The translations under genes and the position numbers were made by a program. The notes under the pieces were generated by a model that was not told where the DNA came from, did not search any database, and saw only the letters and a program-made list of their open reading frames with translations. From the NCBI RefSeq assembly GCF_028209885.1, contig NZ_JAQLEM010000009.1:1-64000 (forward strand): DNA of 64,000 bases, read 5' to 3'. The stretch's first letter is position 1. Each line of letters begins with the position of its first letter. Source of the DNA: Collinsella aerofaciens (GTDB taxonomy: Bacteria > Actinomycetota > Coriobacteriia > Coriobacteriales > Coriobacteriaceae). This document shows, piece after piece, positions 24,930 through 33,337 of this stretch.

Positions 24930-26065
24930 TCTATCTGGATAACGCGGCGACGACCATGCACAAGCCGCAGACGGTCATCGATGCCGTGACGCAGGCGATG
25001 TGCTCGCTCGGCAATGCCGGGCGCGGCGCCACGTCGGGTGCCCTCGATGCCGCTCGTACGATTCACGTTTGCCGTGCCAAGCTCGCGCGCCTTTTGGGTT
25101 GCCCGAGGGCGGACCATGTGTGCTTTACGCCCAACTCCACGGCGGCGCTCAACACTGCCATAAACGGCGTGGTGCGCCCCGGCGACCGTGTGGTCACAAC
25201 GGTGCTCGAGCACAACTCCGTGCTGCGTCCGCTTAACCGCCTTGCGGCAGAGCAGGGTGTGACCGTTGAGCATGCGGGCTGCGATGCGAGCGGCGTGCTC
25301 GACTACGACGAGCTCGAGCGGTTGGTCACGCTGGGCACGCGTGCTGTGGTGGTGACGCACGCCTCCAATGTGACCGGCAACGCGGTCGACATTGCGCGCG
25401 TGGCGGCCATGGCTCATGCTGCCGGTGCGCTGGTGATCGTCGACGCCTCCCAGTCTGCCGGTACGGCGAAGATCGACATGCAGGCCATGGGGCTCGACGT
25501 CGTGTGCTTTACCGGCCACAAGGGATTGATGGGCCCGCAGGGCACCGGCGGTCTGGCCGTGGCGGAGGGTGTCGACGTGGCGCCCTGGGCCATGGGCGGC
25601 ACGGGCGTGCACAGCTTCGATGCGCTGCAGCCGCTTGAGTGGCCCACGCGCCTTGAGGCGGGCACGCTCAACGGTCACGGCATCGCGGGCCTTTCTGCCG
25701 GTCTCGACTTTATCGAGGCCCAGGGTGGGGCCGAGGCGATTGCGGCGCGTGAGCGCGCGCTTGCCGAGCGTTTCCTCGTCGGCGTGCGCGAGATTCCGGG
25801 GATTAAGCTCTATGGTGCCTTTGACCAGCCGATGCGCTCTGCGATTGCGTCGCTCAACGTGGGCGATATCGACTCTGCCGAGATCTCGGACGCGCTCATG
25901 CAAGGGTGGGGGATTGCGACGCGCCCCGGCGCCCATTGCGCTCCGCTCATGCACCGCGCGCTGGGGACCGAGCGCCAGGGTATCGTTCGCTTCTCGTTTG
26001 GGTATTTCAACACTACCGAAGAAGTTGACACGGCTATCGATGCTCTATGCGATTTAGCCTGCTAA
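24926..26065 (+). CDS. Cysteine desulfurase / selenocysteine lyase-like aminotransferase class V
   Basis: 379 residues, PLP-dependent. It begins IYLDNAATTMHKPQTV; the cofactor lysine is in CFTGHKGLMGPQGTGG; the substrate-attacking cysteine is in RPGAHCAPLMH. It would strip sulfur from cysteine or selenium from selenocysteine for SelD. It overlaps the DUF3343 gene by four bases and ends the operon at a strong terminator. Whether it prefers S or Se cannot be read. Confidence 0.9.
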   Translation: MIYLDNAATTMHKPQTVIDAVTQAMCSLGNAGRGATSGALDAARTIHVCRAKLARLLGCPRADHVCFTPNSTAALNTAINGVVRPGDRVVTTVLEHNSVLRPLNRLAAEQGVTVEHAGCDASGVLDYDELERLVTLGTRAVVVTHASNVTGNAVDIARVAAMAHAAGALVIVDASQSAGTAKIDMQAMGLDVVCFTGHKGLMGPQGTGGLAVAEGVDVAPWAMGGTGVHSFDALQPLEWPTRLEAGTLNGHGIAGLSAGLDFIEAQGGAEAIAARERALAERFLVGVREIPGIKLYGAFDQPMRSAIASLNVGDIDSAEISDALMQGWGIATRPGAHCAPLMHRALGTERQGIVRFSFGYFNTTEEVDTAIDALCDLAC

Positions 26066-26088
26066 AGCTGCTAGACCGTTTATACTTG

Positions 26089-26119
26089 CGGGACGGGTGT
26101 TTTTGCCCGTCCCGTTTTT
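26089..26119 (+). terminator. Terminator of the selenium operon
   Basis: CGGGACGGG (26089-26097) with CCCGTCCCG (26106-26114) and TTTTT. Confidence 0.9.
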
Positions 26120-26142
26120 GTTTCGACCCGAAAGGTGTGCAT

Positions 26143-27501
26143 ATGGCCTCATCCGCCCCGCGTGGTCTACGCTCCGATCATGTCGTTACCGTTGGCATCG
26201 CCCTGTTCTCGATGCTCTTCGGCGCCGGCAACCTCATTATTCCGCCGCTGCTGGCGCTCCAGGCAGGTTCTGCCACGCCGGTCGCCATGCTCGGCTTTCT
26301 GATTGCCGCCATCGGTCTGCCCGTCATGGGATTTATCGCCGTCGCGCTCGCCGGCACGGCCCGCGAGCTGGCCGGGCGCGTGCATCCTAAGTTTGGTGAA
26401 TTCTTCGTTGCGGCGGTCTACCTGGCCATCGGTCCGTGCCTGGCCATTCCGCGCACAAGCTCTACGGCGTTCGAAATGCTGGTGCCGCTGCTACCCGAGG
26501 GCGTTTCGCTTGGCACGGCACGTCTGGTGTTTGCCGTCGGCTTCTTTGTCGTCGCGTTTGTGCTTACGCTGCGCCCGGGGGTCATCACACGCGTACTCGG
26601 TCGCATTACGGGCCCCGCGCTCATCGCGCTCATCGTGCTGGTCGTGGGTGCTGCCGTGATCTCGCCGCTGGGACCGGCTGCTGCCCCGCAAGCTCCCTAT
26701 GATGCCGGCGCTGCGGTTCAAGGCTTCTTGACCGGCTACCAGACCATGGACCTGCTTGCGTCGCTCGCCTTCGGCATCATCATCGCCGAGACCATCCACG
26801 AGTTGGGTGTTACCGATGACAAACGCGTGGCCTTCGAGATTTCGCGTTCCGGTGTGATCGCCGGCGTGCTCATGGCCATCATCTATTGCGGCTTGGCCCT
26901 TGCCGGTATGCAGCTCGGCACCGTGATGCCCGACGCCACCAACGGCGCTGCAATCCTTGCTCGCTCGGCCTCCATGCACTTTGGCCTTGCCGGCACGGTT
27001 GTGGTATTTGCGATTTTCTTTCTCGCCTGCATGAACGTGTGCATCGGCCTCATCAGCTGCTGCTCGCGTTACTTCTGCGAGACGTATGTGGTCGAAGGGG
27101 GAGCGGAGGTCTCCGAGGAGGCCATGCGCCGTCCCTTTGCGATTCTCGCCTTTGTGTTCGCAGCGTTTTCGTGCGTGCTCTCCAATGTGGGCCTCGACGT
27201 GATTCTTATGTTCTCGGTGCCCATGCTCAACGCCTTGTATCCCGTTGCCATCGTGTTGGTACTGATGGGCCTGGTGCACGGCTTTTGCGACGCTCATCCG
27301 CAGGTGTGGGTATGGGTCGGCGGCGCGGTTGCCGTGCAGAGCGTGATCACCTCGGTCCGCGATGCGTTCTTTGGGGGCACGTGGCTGCCCTTTGATGCGC
27401 TTCCCCTGGCAGTTATCGGCGCCGCGTGGGCGCCGGTCGCCGTGGTGGCGTTTGTGATCGGTCTGCTCCACAGCCGGTTTGTCGCACATTCGAGGAGCTA
27501 G
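26143..27501 (+). CDS. brnQ: Branched-chain amino acid transport system II carrier protein
   Basis: 452-residue membrane protein with about 12 hydrophobic segments, of the LIVCS family (Na+ or H+ coupled uptake of Leu, Ile, Val). The N-terminus has the family signature GIALFSMLFGAGNLIIPPLLALQAG; further on are AIGPCLAIPRTSSTAFEM and GYQTMDLLASLAFG. An open frame extends 32 codons upstream, through the terminator, but the ATG at 26143 follows GAAAGGTG and is the natural start. Confidence 0.9.
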   Translation: MASSAPRGLRSDHVVTVGIALFSMLFGAGNLIIPPLLALQAGSATPVAMLGFLIAAIGLPVMGFIAVALAGTARELAGRVHPKFGEFFVAAVYLAIGPCLAIPRTSSTAFEMLVPLLPEGVSLGTARLVFAVGFFVVAFVLTLRPGVITRVLGRITGPALIALIVLVVGAAVISPLGPAAAPQAPYDAGAAVQGFLTGYQTMDLLASLAFGIIIAETIHELGVTDDKRVAFEISRSGVIAGVLMAIIYCGLALAGMQLGTVMPDATNGAAILARSASMHFGLAGTVVVFAIFFLACMNVCIGLISCCSRYFCETYVVEGGAEVSEEAMRRPFAILAFVFAAFSCVLSNVGLDVILMFSVPMLNALYPVAIVLVLMGLVHGFCDAHPQVWVWVGGAVAVQSVITSVRDAFFGGTWLPFDALPLAVIGAAWAPVAVVAFVIGLLHSRFVAHSRS

Positions 27502-27512
27502 GGTTTCTGCGC

Positions 27513-27541
27513 TTGCACAGGCGGGGAGTCTCCCCTATAAT
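27513..27541 (+). promoter_or_regulatory. Promoter of the tRNA-Pro/tRNA-Gly pair
   Basis: TTGCAC (27513-27518), 17 bases, TATAAT (27536-27541): near-consensus sigma-70 promoter about 50 bases before tRNA-Pro. Confidence 0.8.
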
Positions 27542-27592
27542 TTCCTTCGCTTTGGGACACGCAAGGTTTAGACCTTAGCTGCTCAACACCTT

Positions 27593-27669
27593 CGGGACGT
27601 GGCGCAGTTTGGTAGCGCGCCTGCTTTGGGAGCAGGATGTCGCAGGTTCAAATCCTGTCGTCCCGACCA
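27593..27669 (+). tRNA. tRNA-Pro (UGG)
   Basis: 77 nt including encoded CCA. Acceptor CGGGACG/CGTCCCG, anticodon stem CCTGC/GCAGG with loop TTTGGGA (anticodon TGG at 27627-27629), and T arm with GGTTCAAATCC. Confidence 0.97.
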
Positions 27670-27675
27670 TATCTT

Positions 27676-27749
27676 GCGGGCGTAGTTCAATGGTAGAACC
27701 CCAGCCTTCCAAGCTGATGACGCGGGTTCGATTCCCGTCGCCCGCTCCA
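27676..27749 (+). tRNA. tRNA-Gly (UCC)
   Basis: 74 nt including CCA. Acceptor GCGGGCG/CGCCCGC, anticodon loop CTTCCAA (TCC), T arm GGGTTCGATTCCC. It lies six bases after tRNA-Pro, so both share one transcript. Confidence 0.97.
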
Positions 27750-27764
27750 TAGGATAGTTTTAAC

Positions 27765-27797
27765 GGCTTTGGCTCCATTTGGTGCCAGAGCCATTTT
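27765..27797 (+). terminator. Terminator after the tRNA pair
   Basis: GGCTTTGGC (27765-27773) pairs with GCCAGAGCC (27784-27792; one G.T pair), then ATTTTC. Confidence 0.75.
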
Positions 27798-27847
27798 CGT
27801 AAGTGTACGGGTTGACGCGAATCGATGCCGCCCCACATCTCCTCCTA

Positions 27848-27914
27848 AGTTGCGGTGAAATACGGACTGTTTTCCGGCTTTTATGGCCCATGTAGTCCGT
27901 ATTTCACCGCAACT
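27848..27914. repeat. 67-bp palindromic repeat, copy 3
   Basis: Perfect 21-bp arms (27848-27868, 27894-27914; AGTTGCGGTGAAATACGG...) around a 25-nt centre. Its arms are identical to copy 4, which lies on the other side of the next gene. The rest of the spacer to 28099 is comparatively AT-rich and has a GGTCGTAGCGACC hairpin and a doubled GTCAGCTTTTGG-like motif. Confidence 0.92.
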
Positions 27915-28099
27915 ATTTGTAAGGTTGGAATTTGATGCCGTTGGGAGGGTCGTAGCGACCGTCTACCGAGAGTGGAAATATTTTTTGAAGCTCTGACCTG
28001 CGACGTCAAGCTTTTGGTCAGCTTTTGGCAAGGCCTGCGGACGGAAGCGTGCGATAGCGTAATGGCATTCTCTCCGCCGTGATGGTTATGGGGTTGGCC

Positions 28100-29101
28100 A
28101 TGCTCGATAAAGGCAAACATTTTCCGCAATCATATGCAAGGATGCTATTCTCGGCCCTCGGAATTCATCAAGATAGTCAGCTGCTTATAACAATTGATCC
28201 TTGGGATGAACGCCGTGCGCGCGAGCTTATGCAGGAAGAGCTCATGCTTCGTCTTTACAACCATGTGTATGCGGATCCGGTCTATTGGAATAATCTTGGG
28301 GTTGAAAATCGCATTTTTCAGCTGGCATCCGCTATTGCGGTCGTTGAACCGGATGTTGTGTTTTGCGGATCGACGGCAGCGCTGCTCTACGGCATCGGCT
28401 CGGCGTATACGCTTCTGGATAAAGTGCAAGTGCTGCTGCCACGGTCTACAAGGCGTGATACGTATGAGTTCGTTGAATACAAGCGCTGGCGGGCGGGCGA
28501 GGTGTGGCGGCTCGGTCTGTTTACACTGACGGATCCGTATCGAACGGTTGTTGATATCGCCCGAACGAGCGCCTTTCGCTATGCGCTGGGCTATGTCGAT
28601 GGCTTGGCCCGTGAGTACGATGTCGATCGCGAAGAGCTGTGTGCGTATGCACAGGCCAATTGCCGCGGTTTGCATGGCATCGCCCGTGCGTTTGGCGTGT
28701 TCGAGTTTATGGACGGTAGGTCAGATAATGGCGGCGAGTCCGAGGCGAGAGCAGCGATGATTCTTGCTGGGGTTGCCGCGCCTGAGCTTCAAGTTGAGAT
28801 AACACGACCGGGAAACGCTGGCTATTATCTAGCAGATTATGGTTGGCAGATGCCAGACGGCTCATGGACGCTGGCAGAGCTGCATGGGCTAGGTAAGTTT
28901 GAAGACGAAGCTCAAAATGATCCAGAGCAAGCGGCGGCAAAAACCTATCGAGCGGCCCTCATGCGCGACGCGAACCTTCGCGCTATGGGCCACAACGTCA
29001 TTCATTTCAAACTCTCGGACACCTACGACGTTGAAATGTTCGGTGCCATGATGCGCGGTTACGGCATTCCGACAACAAAACCCTACGCCGACTCCCGATA
29101 G
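28100..29101 (+). CDS. Nuclease-like / AbiEi-type regulator of unknown function
   Basis: About 333 residues. The N-terminal half (VFCGSTAALLYGI, VLLPRSTRRDTYEFVEYKRW, FTLTDPYRTVVDIAR) resembles AbiEi-type antitoxin regulators. The C-terminal part has E...YLADYGWQMPDGSWTLAELHG...NLRAMGHNVIHF, the spaced acids expected of DUF559-like PD-(D/E)xK nuclease folds. Both matches are from pattern only. Base use is less GC-rich than the neighbours and the gene is bracketed by identical palindromes, which suggests transfer. Several ATGs lie close together; 28100 sits eight bases after GGGG, and 28079 is also possible. Confidence 0.6.
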   Translation: MLDKGKHFPQSYARMLFSALGIHQDSQLLITIDPWDERRARELMQEELMLRLYNHVYADPVYWNNLGVENRIFQLASAIAVVEPDVVFCGSTAALLYGIGSAYTLLDKVQVLLPRSTRRDTYEFVEYKRWRAGEVWRLGLFTLTDPYRTVVDIARTSAFRYALGYVDGLAREYDVDREELCAYAQANCRGLHGIARAFGVFEFMDGRSDNGGESEARAAMILAGVAAPELQVEITRPGNAGYYLADYGWQMPDGSWTLAELHGLGKFEDEAQNDPEQAAAKTYRAALMRDANLRAMGHNVIHFKLSDTYDVEMFGAMMRGYGIPTTKPYADSR

Positions 29102-29129
29102 CGAAATCGTTCGCAGCCAATCTTTAATA

Positions 29130-29196
29130 AGTTGCGGTGAAATACGGACTGTTGAGGACTTTATAGGCATGAAATAGTCCGTATTTCACCGCAACT
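29130..29196. repeat. 67-bp palindromic repeat, copy 4
   Basis: Perfect 21-bp arms (29130-29150, 29176-29196), identical in sequence to copy 3, around an unrelated 25-nt centre. It lies between the convergent ends of the nuclease-like gene and the PIN toxin gene. Confidence 0.92.
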
Positions 29197-29242
29197 GAGG
29201 AGGGGATGGGGCTGAGGGGCGGGCGATGCCGTTGCCTGTCGG

Positions 29243-29698
29243 CTAGTGGCGGGATTGGTGGCGGAGCTTGTCGATGGTGGAGTCGGTGCTTCGGCTGCGG
29301 GCGTCGGCGGCGGTTTGGCGTTTACGGCGGTAATCGATCATGCCTTGGATGATGGGCTTGCCAAAGCTCACGACATCATCGTTGTAGATGGCGGTTCGGG
29401 CTGCGAGGAGGCAGTCGGTAAAGTCCATATGGGTCTTGCCGAAGAGTTTGACGGCAAGGGCGACAACGGTGGGCTCGTCGACCATGACGTCATCGAGCAG
29501 CCTTTTCATGGCCGCAGCAATTTCAACGCGGGGAACCTTATAGACGTCGCGCAGCGTGACCACGACGCGCGTGATGATTTCGGGGTAGACACGTGCGGTG
29601 CGCGTGGCGATGACCTTGGCGGCGCGCGGTGACGGGACCTCGTCGTCGTCAAGCAGGTAGCGAAGGATGACGGTCTCGTCGATGATGGTGCTACTCAT
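29243..29698 (-). CDS. PIN-domain toxin-like protein
   Basis: 151 residues. PIN-domain acids are visible: IIDETVILRYL (Asp at 7), a glutamate in YPEIITRVVVTL, and the MDFTDCLLAA block with two aspartates; the fold ends near VVSFGKPI. PIN toxins are metal-dependent RNases. Its start overlaps the end of the antitoxin gene by 8 bases (ATG at 29696-29698), the usual order for a toxin-antitoxin pair. The C-terminal 30 residues are basic and not part of the PIN fold. Confidence 0.75.
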   Translation of the reverse strand: MSSTIIDETVILRYLLDDDEVPSPRAAKVIATRTARVYPEIITRVVVTLRDVYKVPRVEIAAAMKRLLDDVMVDEPTVVALAVKLFGKTHMDFTDCLLAARTAIYNDDVVSFGKPIIQGMIDYRRKRQTAADARSRSTDSTIDKLRHQSRH

Positions 29699-30014
29699 GG
29701 ATATCTACTTCCTCGGGACCCAAAACCGACTCGTCGCTTTCTGTGGCTAGGTATTCAATCCAGGCATTGCGCTCCTCGGAGCGGCGATTGGGGTCCCCGT
29801 GTGCTTTGAGCAGTCCATAGGCGGCCGTGCCGTCCTTGGAGCGCACGGCGACCGGTTGAAATGGGAGCTTGCGCATCAAAATACTCTGCGCGACAAATAG
29901 ACGGACAGCCTCGGCGAGCGATGTGCCCATGGCGTCGTAGAGACGCTCGGCATGCTGCTTGTCTTCCTCGCGAATGCGCACCTGCAGGATGGCTCGTTTT
30001 TGAGTCGATGACAT
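29691..30014 (-). CDS. RelB/DinJ-type ribbon-helix-helix antitoxin
   Basis: 107 residues. The N-terminus KRAILQVRIREEDKQHAERLYDAMGTSLAEAVRLFV has the RelB/DinJ ribbon-helix-helix pattern for DNA binding and dimerisation; the acidic C-tail would bind the toxin. The ATG at 30012-30014 follows GGGAGG by six bases; a GTG one codon earlier is possible. It would neutralise the PIN protein and repress its own promoter. Confidence 0.8.
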   Translation of the reverse strand: MSSTQKRAILQVRIREEDKQHAERLYDAMGTSLAEAVRLFVAQSILMRKLPFQPVAVRSKDGTAAYGLLKAHGDPNRRSEERNAWIEYLATESDESVLGPEEVDIHE

Positions 30015-30040
30015 CACTGGCCTCCCTTAATGAGCGTGCA

Positions 30041-30056
30041 ATTTGAATAGTCAAAT
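30041..30056. promoter_or_regulatory. Inverted repeat upstream of the antitoxin, likely autoregulatory operator
   Basis: ATTTGA-atag-TCAAAT, 27 bases upstream of the antitoxin start, where ribbon-helix-helix antitoxins usually bind. Confidence 0.5.
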
Positions 30057-30443
30057 ACAACATCGGCTAATAATCGCCAATCTTACAACCACTACTTTAT
30101 TGCACTAGAGTAATTGAGTGTAAACGATATTACAAACGTACTACATCTTTCAGAAACGAGCGTGAAATCTCCCCAGGATGTACGCATGTAATACACTCAC
30201 CTTTATAGCTTATAGAGAATAATCCCAACCTGCCAAAACCCCTGCAATACACCCGTATTGCAGGTCGTATGCTCAAGTTTGCCACCTGCAACTGCGTATA
30301 TTTAACCTGTATATCGTTGGAGGAATTCTATCGAAGTGCCTGTTTCGCCGCATGCACTCGATACGCCGATGCCGGACCACGGGCGGTCCGGGGCAACGTC
30401 GACAGGGTCTCTCCGGCATGGGATTCAGGAGGGAGTGAACAAC
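30057..30443. other. 387-bp AT-rich spacer before the formate hydrogenlyase genes
   Basis: No gene is supported. It holds the promoters of the toxin-antitoxin pair (minus strand) and of the formate hydrogenlyase island (plus strand). The sequence is clearly AT-richer than flanking genes. Two related motifs, TGTAATACACTC (about 30188) and TGCAATACACCC (30243), precede the ferredoxin gene, the second inside the palindrome listed separately. Confidence 0.6.
30241..30264. promoter_or_regulatory. Perfect 10-bp inverted repeat upstream of the formate hydrogenlyase island
   Basis: CCTGCAATAC-accc-GTATTGCAGG, 180 bases before the first island gene. The form suits a dimeric regulator site; no T-tract follows, so it is not a terminator. 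Confidence 0.55.
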
Positions 30444-30962
30444 ATGGGCAATAAACGAGTCGTGGCTGATTCTTCACGCTGCATTGGGTGTCAAACCTGT
30501 ATGGCGGCGTGCATCGAGGCACACGATATTCCCGGCAACATCGCCGCGCCGCGCCTGCGCGTGACGCGTACGTACGAGATCTCCGCACCGGTGGCTTGCC
30601 ATCATTGCGAGGATGCCCCGTGCGCGAAGGCCTGTCCTACGGGCGCCTTGTTCTTTGATCCAAAGAACCATCGCATCGGCGTCAACGAGGACAACTGCAT
30701 CGGCTGCAAGAGCTGCGTCATGGCATGCCCCTTTGGCGCCGTGAGCGTGGCGACCACGCAGGTCCCCGTCTTGATGGGTGACGTGCGAGTGGGTTCGCAG
30801 ACTAAGAGCTTCGTGCTCAAGTGCGACCTGTGCGTGGACCGTCCCGGCGGTCCGGCGTGTGCCGAGGCGTGCCCGACCAAGGGCCTCACCCTGGTGGACG
30901 AGGAACGTTTGGCGGAGCTGACTGCCGAGCGTGCCCGCGCCACCATCGAAAACGAGGCGTAA
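30444..30962 (+). CDS. 4Fe-4S ferredoxin electron-transfer subunit (HydN/HycB-like)
   Basis: 172 residues with four [4Fe-4S] cysteine sets: CIGCQTCMAAC, CHHCEDAPCAKAC, CIGCKSCVMAC and CDLCVDRPGGPACAEAC. It would carry electrons from the formate dehydrogenase encoded 74 bases downstream. The open frame extends 36 codons upstream, but the ATG at 30444 has AGGAGGGAG at the right distance and the family N-terminus begins there. Confidence 0.88.
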   Translation: MGNKRVVADSSRCIGCQTCMAACIEAHDIPGNIAAPRLRVTRTYEISAPVACHHCEDAPCAKACPTGALFFDPKNHRIGVNEDNCIGCKSCVMACPFGAVSVATTQVPVLMGDVRVGSQTKSFVLKCDLCVDRPGGPACAEACPTKGLTLVDEERLAELTAERARATIENEA

Positions 30963-31036
30963 GCGTCGGGCGACAGGCCCAATGATTGTCAAATAAGTAC
31001 CGAGTATTCGGTAGCAGAGAAAGGAAGGAGGGTGTC

Positions 31037-33259
31037 ATGGAGAAGCATAAAGTGATTTGCCCGTACTGCGGCGCCGGTTGCCAGTTTAACCTCTTGGTCC
31101 AAAACGGCCAGGTCGTGGGTACCGAACCGCTCAACGGCATCACCAACCAGAGCGAGCTGTGCCTTAAGGGCATGAGCGGCTACGACTTCATCAACGACAC
31201 CAAGATCTTGACTCCTCGCGTACTGCACCCGATGATCCGCCGCACCAAGGGCGCGGATCTTGAGCGCGTAAGCTGGGATGAGGCACTGGATTTCACCGCA
31301 TCTAAGATGCAGGCCATAATTGACGAATATGGTCCTAACGCTGTCATGACCACTGGCTCTTCGCGAGGCGGCGGCAATGAGGCGAACTACGTCATGCAGA
31401 AGTTTACGCGTGCGTGCATCGGCACCCACAGCGTAGACAACTGCGCCCGTACTTGACACGGCCCTACTGTCCTCGGTCTGATGGACACGGTTGGTTCAGG
31501 TTGCATGTCATGCTCCATCCCCGGTATGGAGGATGCGGGCTGCATTTTCCTCTTCGGCTATAACCCTGCCGATTCGCACCCCATCGTCGCAAGGCGTATC
31601 GTGCGAGCCAAAGAAAAGGGTTGCAAGATCATCGTCGCCGATCCGCGCCATATCGAAACCGCGCGTATCGCCGATCTCTACCTTCCGATCAAGAACGGTT
31701 GCAACGTTGCGTTCCTCAATGCCTTTGCCAACTGCTTGGTCAACGATGGCCTCTACGACAAGGAATTCGTCGCCGAGCACACGAACGGCTTTGACGAGTG
31801 GTGGGAGACCATCAAGAACTACACTCCCGAATCCGTACAGGACATCACGGGTGTCGAGCCCGCGTTGATCCACCAAGCTGCCGAGATGTACGCCACGGCG
31901 AAGCCCTCTGCCATCATTGGCTGGGGTATGGGCGTATGCCAGCAGAAGCAGAACCTGAAGACGGTGCACACCATCGCCTCCATCGCCTGCGTTGCCGGCC
32001 AGATCGGCAAACCCAATTCCGGCCTCGCGCCCGTGCGTGGCCAGAATAACGTCCAGGGCTCCTGCGATATGGGTATGCTGCCCAACCTGTACCCTGGCTA
32101 CCAAAAGGTCACCGACCCGGCAGTGCGTGCCAAGTTTGCCAAGGCTTGGGGCGTGCCCGAGGAAAAGCTCCCGCTCGAGGAGGGCTACAAGCTCACCGAC
32201 CTGGGCCACCTGGTCGACGAGGGCAAGGTGCACTGCTTCTACAACTACGGCGAGGACCCGGTGCAGACCGAGCCCGATTCGGCCGGTATGCGCAAGACGC
32301 TCTCCGAGCTGGATCTGTTCATTTGCCAGGACATCTTTATGACGCAGACGACCATGCTCGCCGACGTCATCCTGCCTGCCACCTCTTGGGGCGAGCACGA
32401 GGGTGTCTTTACCGCATCCGACCGTAGCTTCCAGCACTTTGACGCGGCCGTTCCGCCCAAGGGCGAGTGCCGTCACGACTGGGAGATCTTCGCGGACCTG
32501 TCTACGCGTATGGGTTACCCCATGCACTACGACAACACCGAGCAGATCTGGAACGAGTGCATTAGCCTGTGCCCCAACTTTGTGGGCGCGACCTACGAGA
32601 AGATGGCTCCCGAGGGCGGCTACGCCCAGTGGCCAGTCAAGAGCACCGATGTGAACGACCACGGCACGCCCGACATGTTCGCTGGTGGCAAGTTCACCAC
32701 CAAGGACGGCCGCGCCAACCTGATGGCGCACGACTGGGAGGCGCCCTCTGAGCTTCCCGACGATGAGTACCCGCTCATCCTGTGCACCGTCCGCGAGGTC
32801 GGCCACTACAGCTGCCGCTCGATGACCGGCAACTGCAAGACGCTGGCGCTGCTCGCCGACGAGCCCGGCTTTGTCCGCATGAATCCCGCGGACGCCGAGG
32901 CGCGCGGCATCAAGAACGGCGACATCGTCTCGATTCACAGCCGCCGCGGCCAGGTATACAGCCGCGCCGACGTGAGCGACCGCATCAATAAGGGCACGGT
33001 CTATATGACCTACCAGTGGTGGATCGGCAAGTGCAACGAGCTGACCATTCACAAGGTCGACCCGGTCTCGCATACGCCCGAGGACAAGTTCTCCGCCTGC
33101 CAGGTCGACGCTATCGCCGACCAGGTCTGGGCCGAGGGCGAGGTCGAGCGTCAGTACACCGAGCTCAAGCAGGCTCTGGTGGACGCCGCCGCTCCCCAGG
33201 ACGTTGAGCCTGGCGCCGCCAAGTTCGACGACGAGACGCACGTGAATCAAATCGTGTAG
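31037..33259 (+). CDS. fdhF: Formate dehydrogenase H, selenocysteine-containing
   Basis: Oxidises formate to CO2 at a bis-MGD molybdenum site. The frame runs from ATG 31037 (after AAGGAAGGAGG) through an in-frame TGA at 31454-31456 to 33259, 740 residues with Sec at residue 140, the same number as in E. coli FdhF. The context NCART-U-HGPTVLG has the conserved His after Sec. The N-terminal [4Fe-4S] motif is CPYCGAGC...CLKG. MGD-binding blocks include GYNPADSHPI and APVRGQNNVQGSCDMG. A SECIS hairpin follows the TGA. Downstream hyf genes complete a formate hydrogenlyase. Confidence 0.97.
31468..31487 (+). promoter_or_regulatory. Bacterial SECIS element in fdhF
   Basis: TGTCC-TC pairs with GA-(T)-GGACA around the loop GGTCT. 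The loop sequence and the single bulged T match the known E. coli fdhF SECIS, and 18 bases separate the UGA from the GGTC. Confidence 0.85.
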
Positions 33260-33280
33260 TCCCGTTCTCGTTGGCTTTTT

Positions 33281-33316
33281 GGGCCGGGCGTCCCGTACGT
33301 TCGGGAGCCCGGCCCG
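33281..33316 (+). terminator. Hairpin between fdhF and hyfA (attenuator or mRNA stabiliser)
   Basis: GGGCCGGGC pairs with GCCCGGCCC, with an inner TCCCG/CGGGA, followed by GTTATTTTG. The weak T-run suggests partial termination or a processing/stability hairpin separating fdhF from the hydrogenase genes. Confidence 0.5.
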
Positions 33317-33337
33317 TTATTTTGAAAGGAAGTGGGG

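Noticed and set aside
31454..31456. Two separate formate dehydrogenase fragments
   Set aside because: The break is a TGA at residue 140 followed by a SECIS matching E. coli, so it is one selenoprotein gene.
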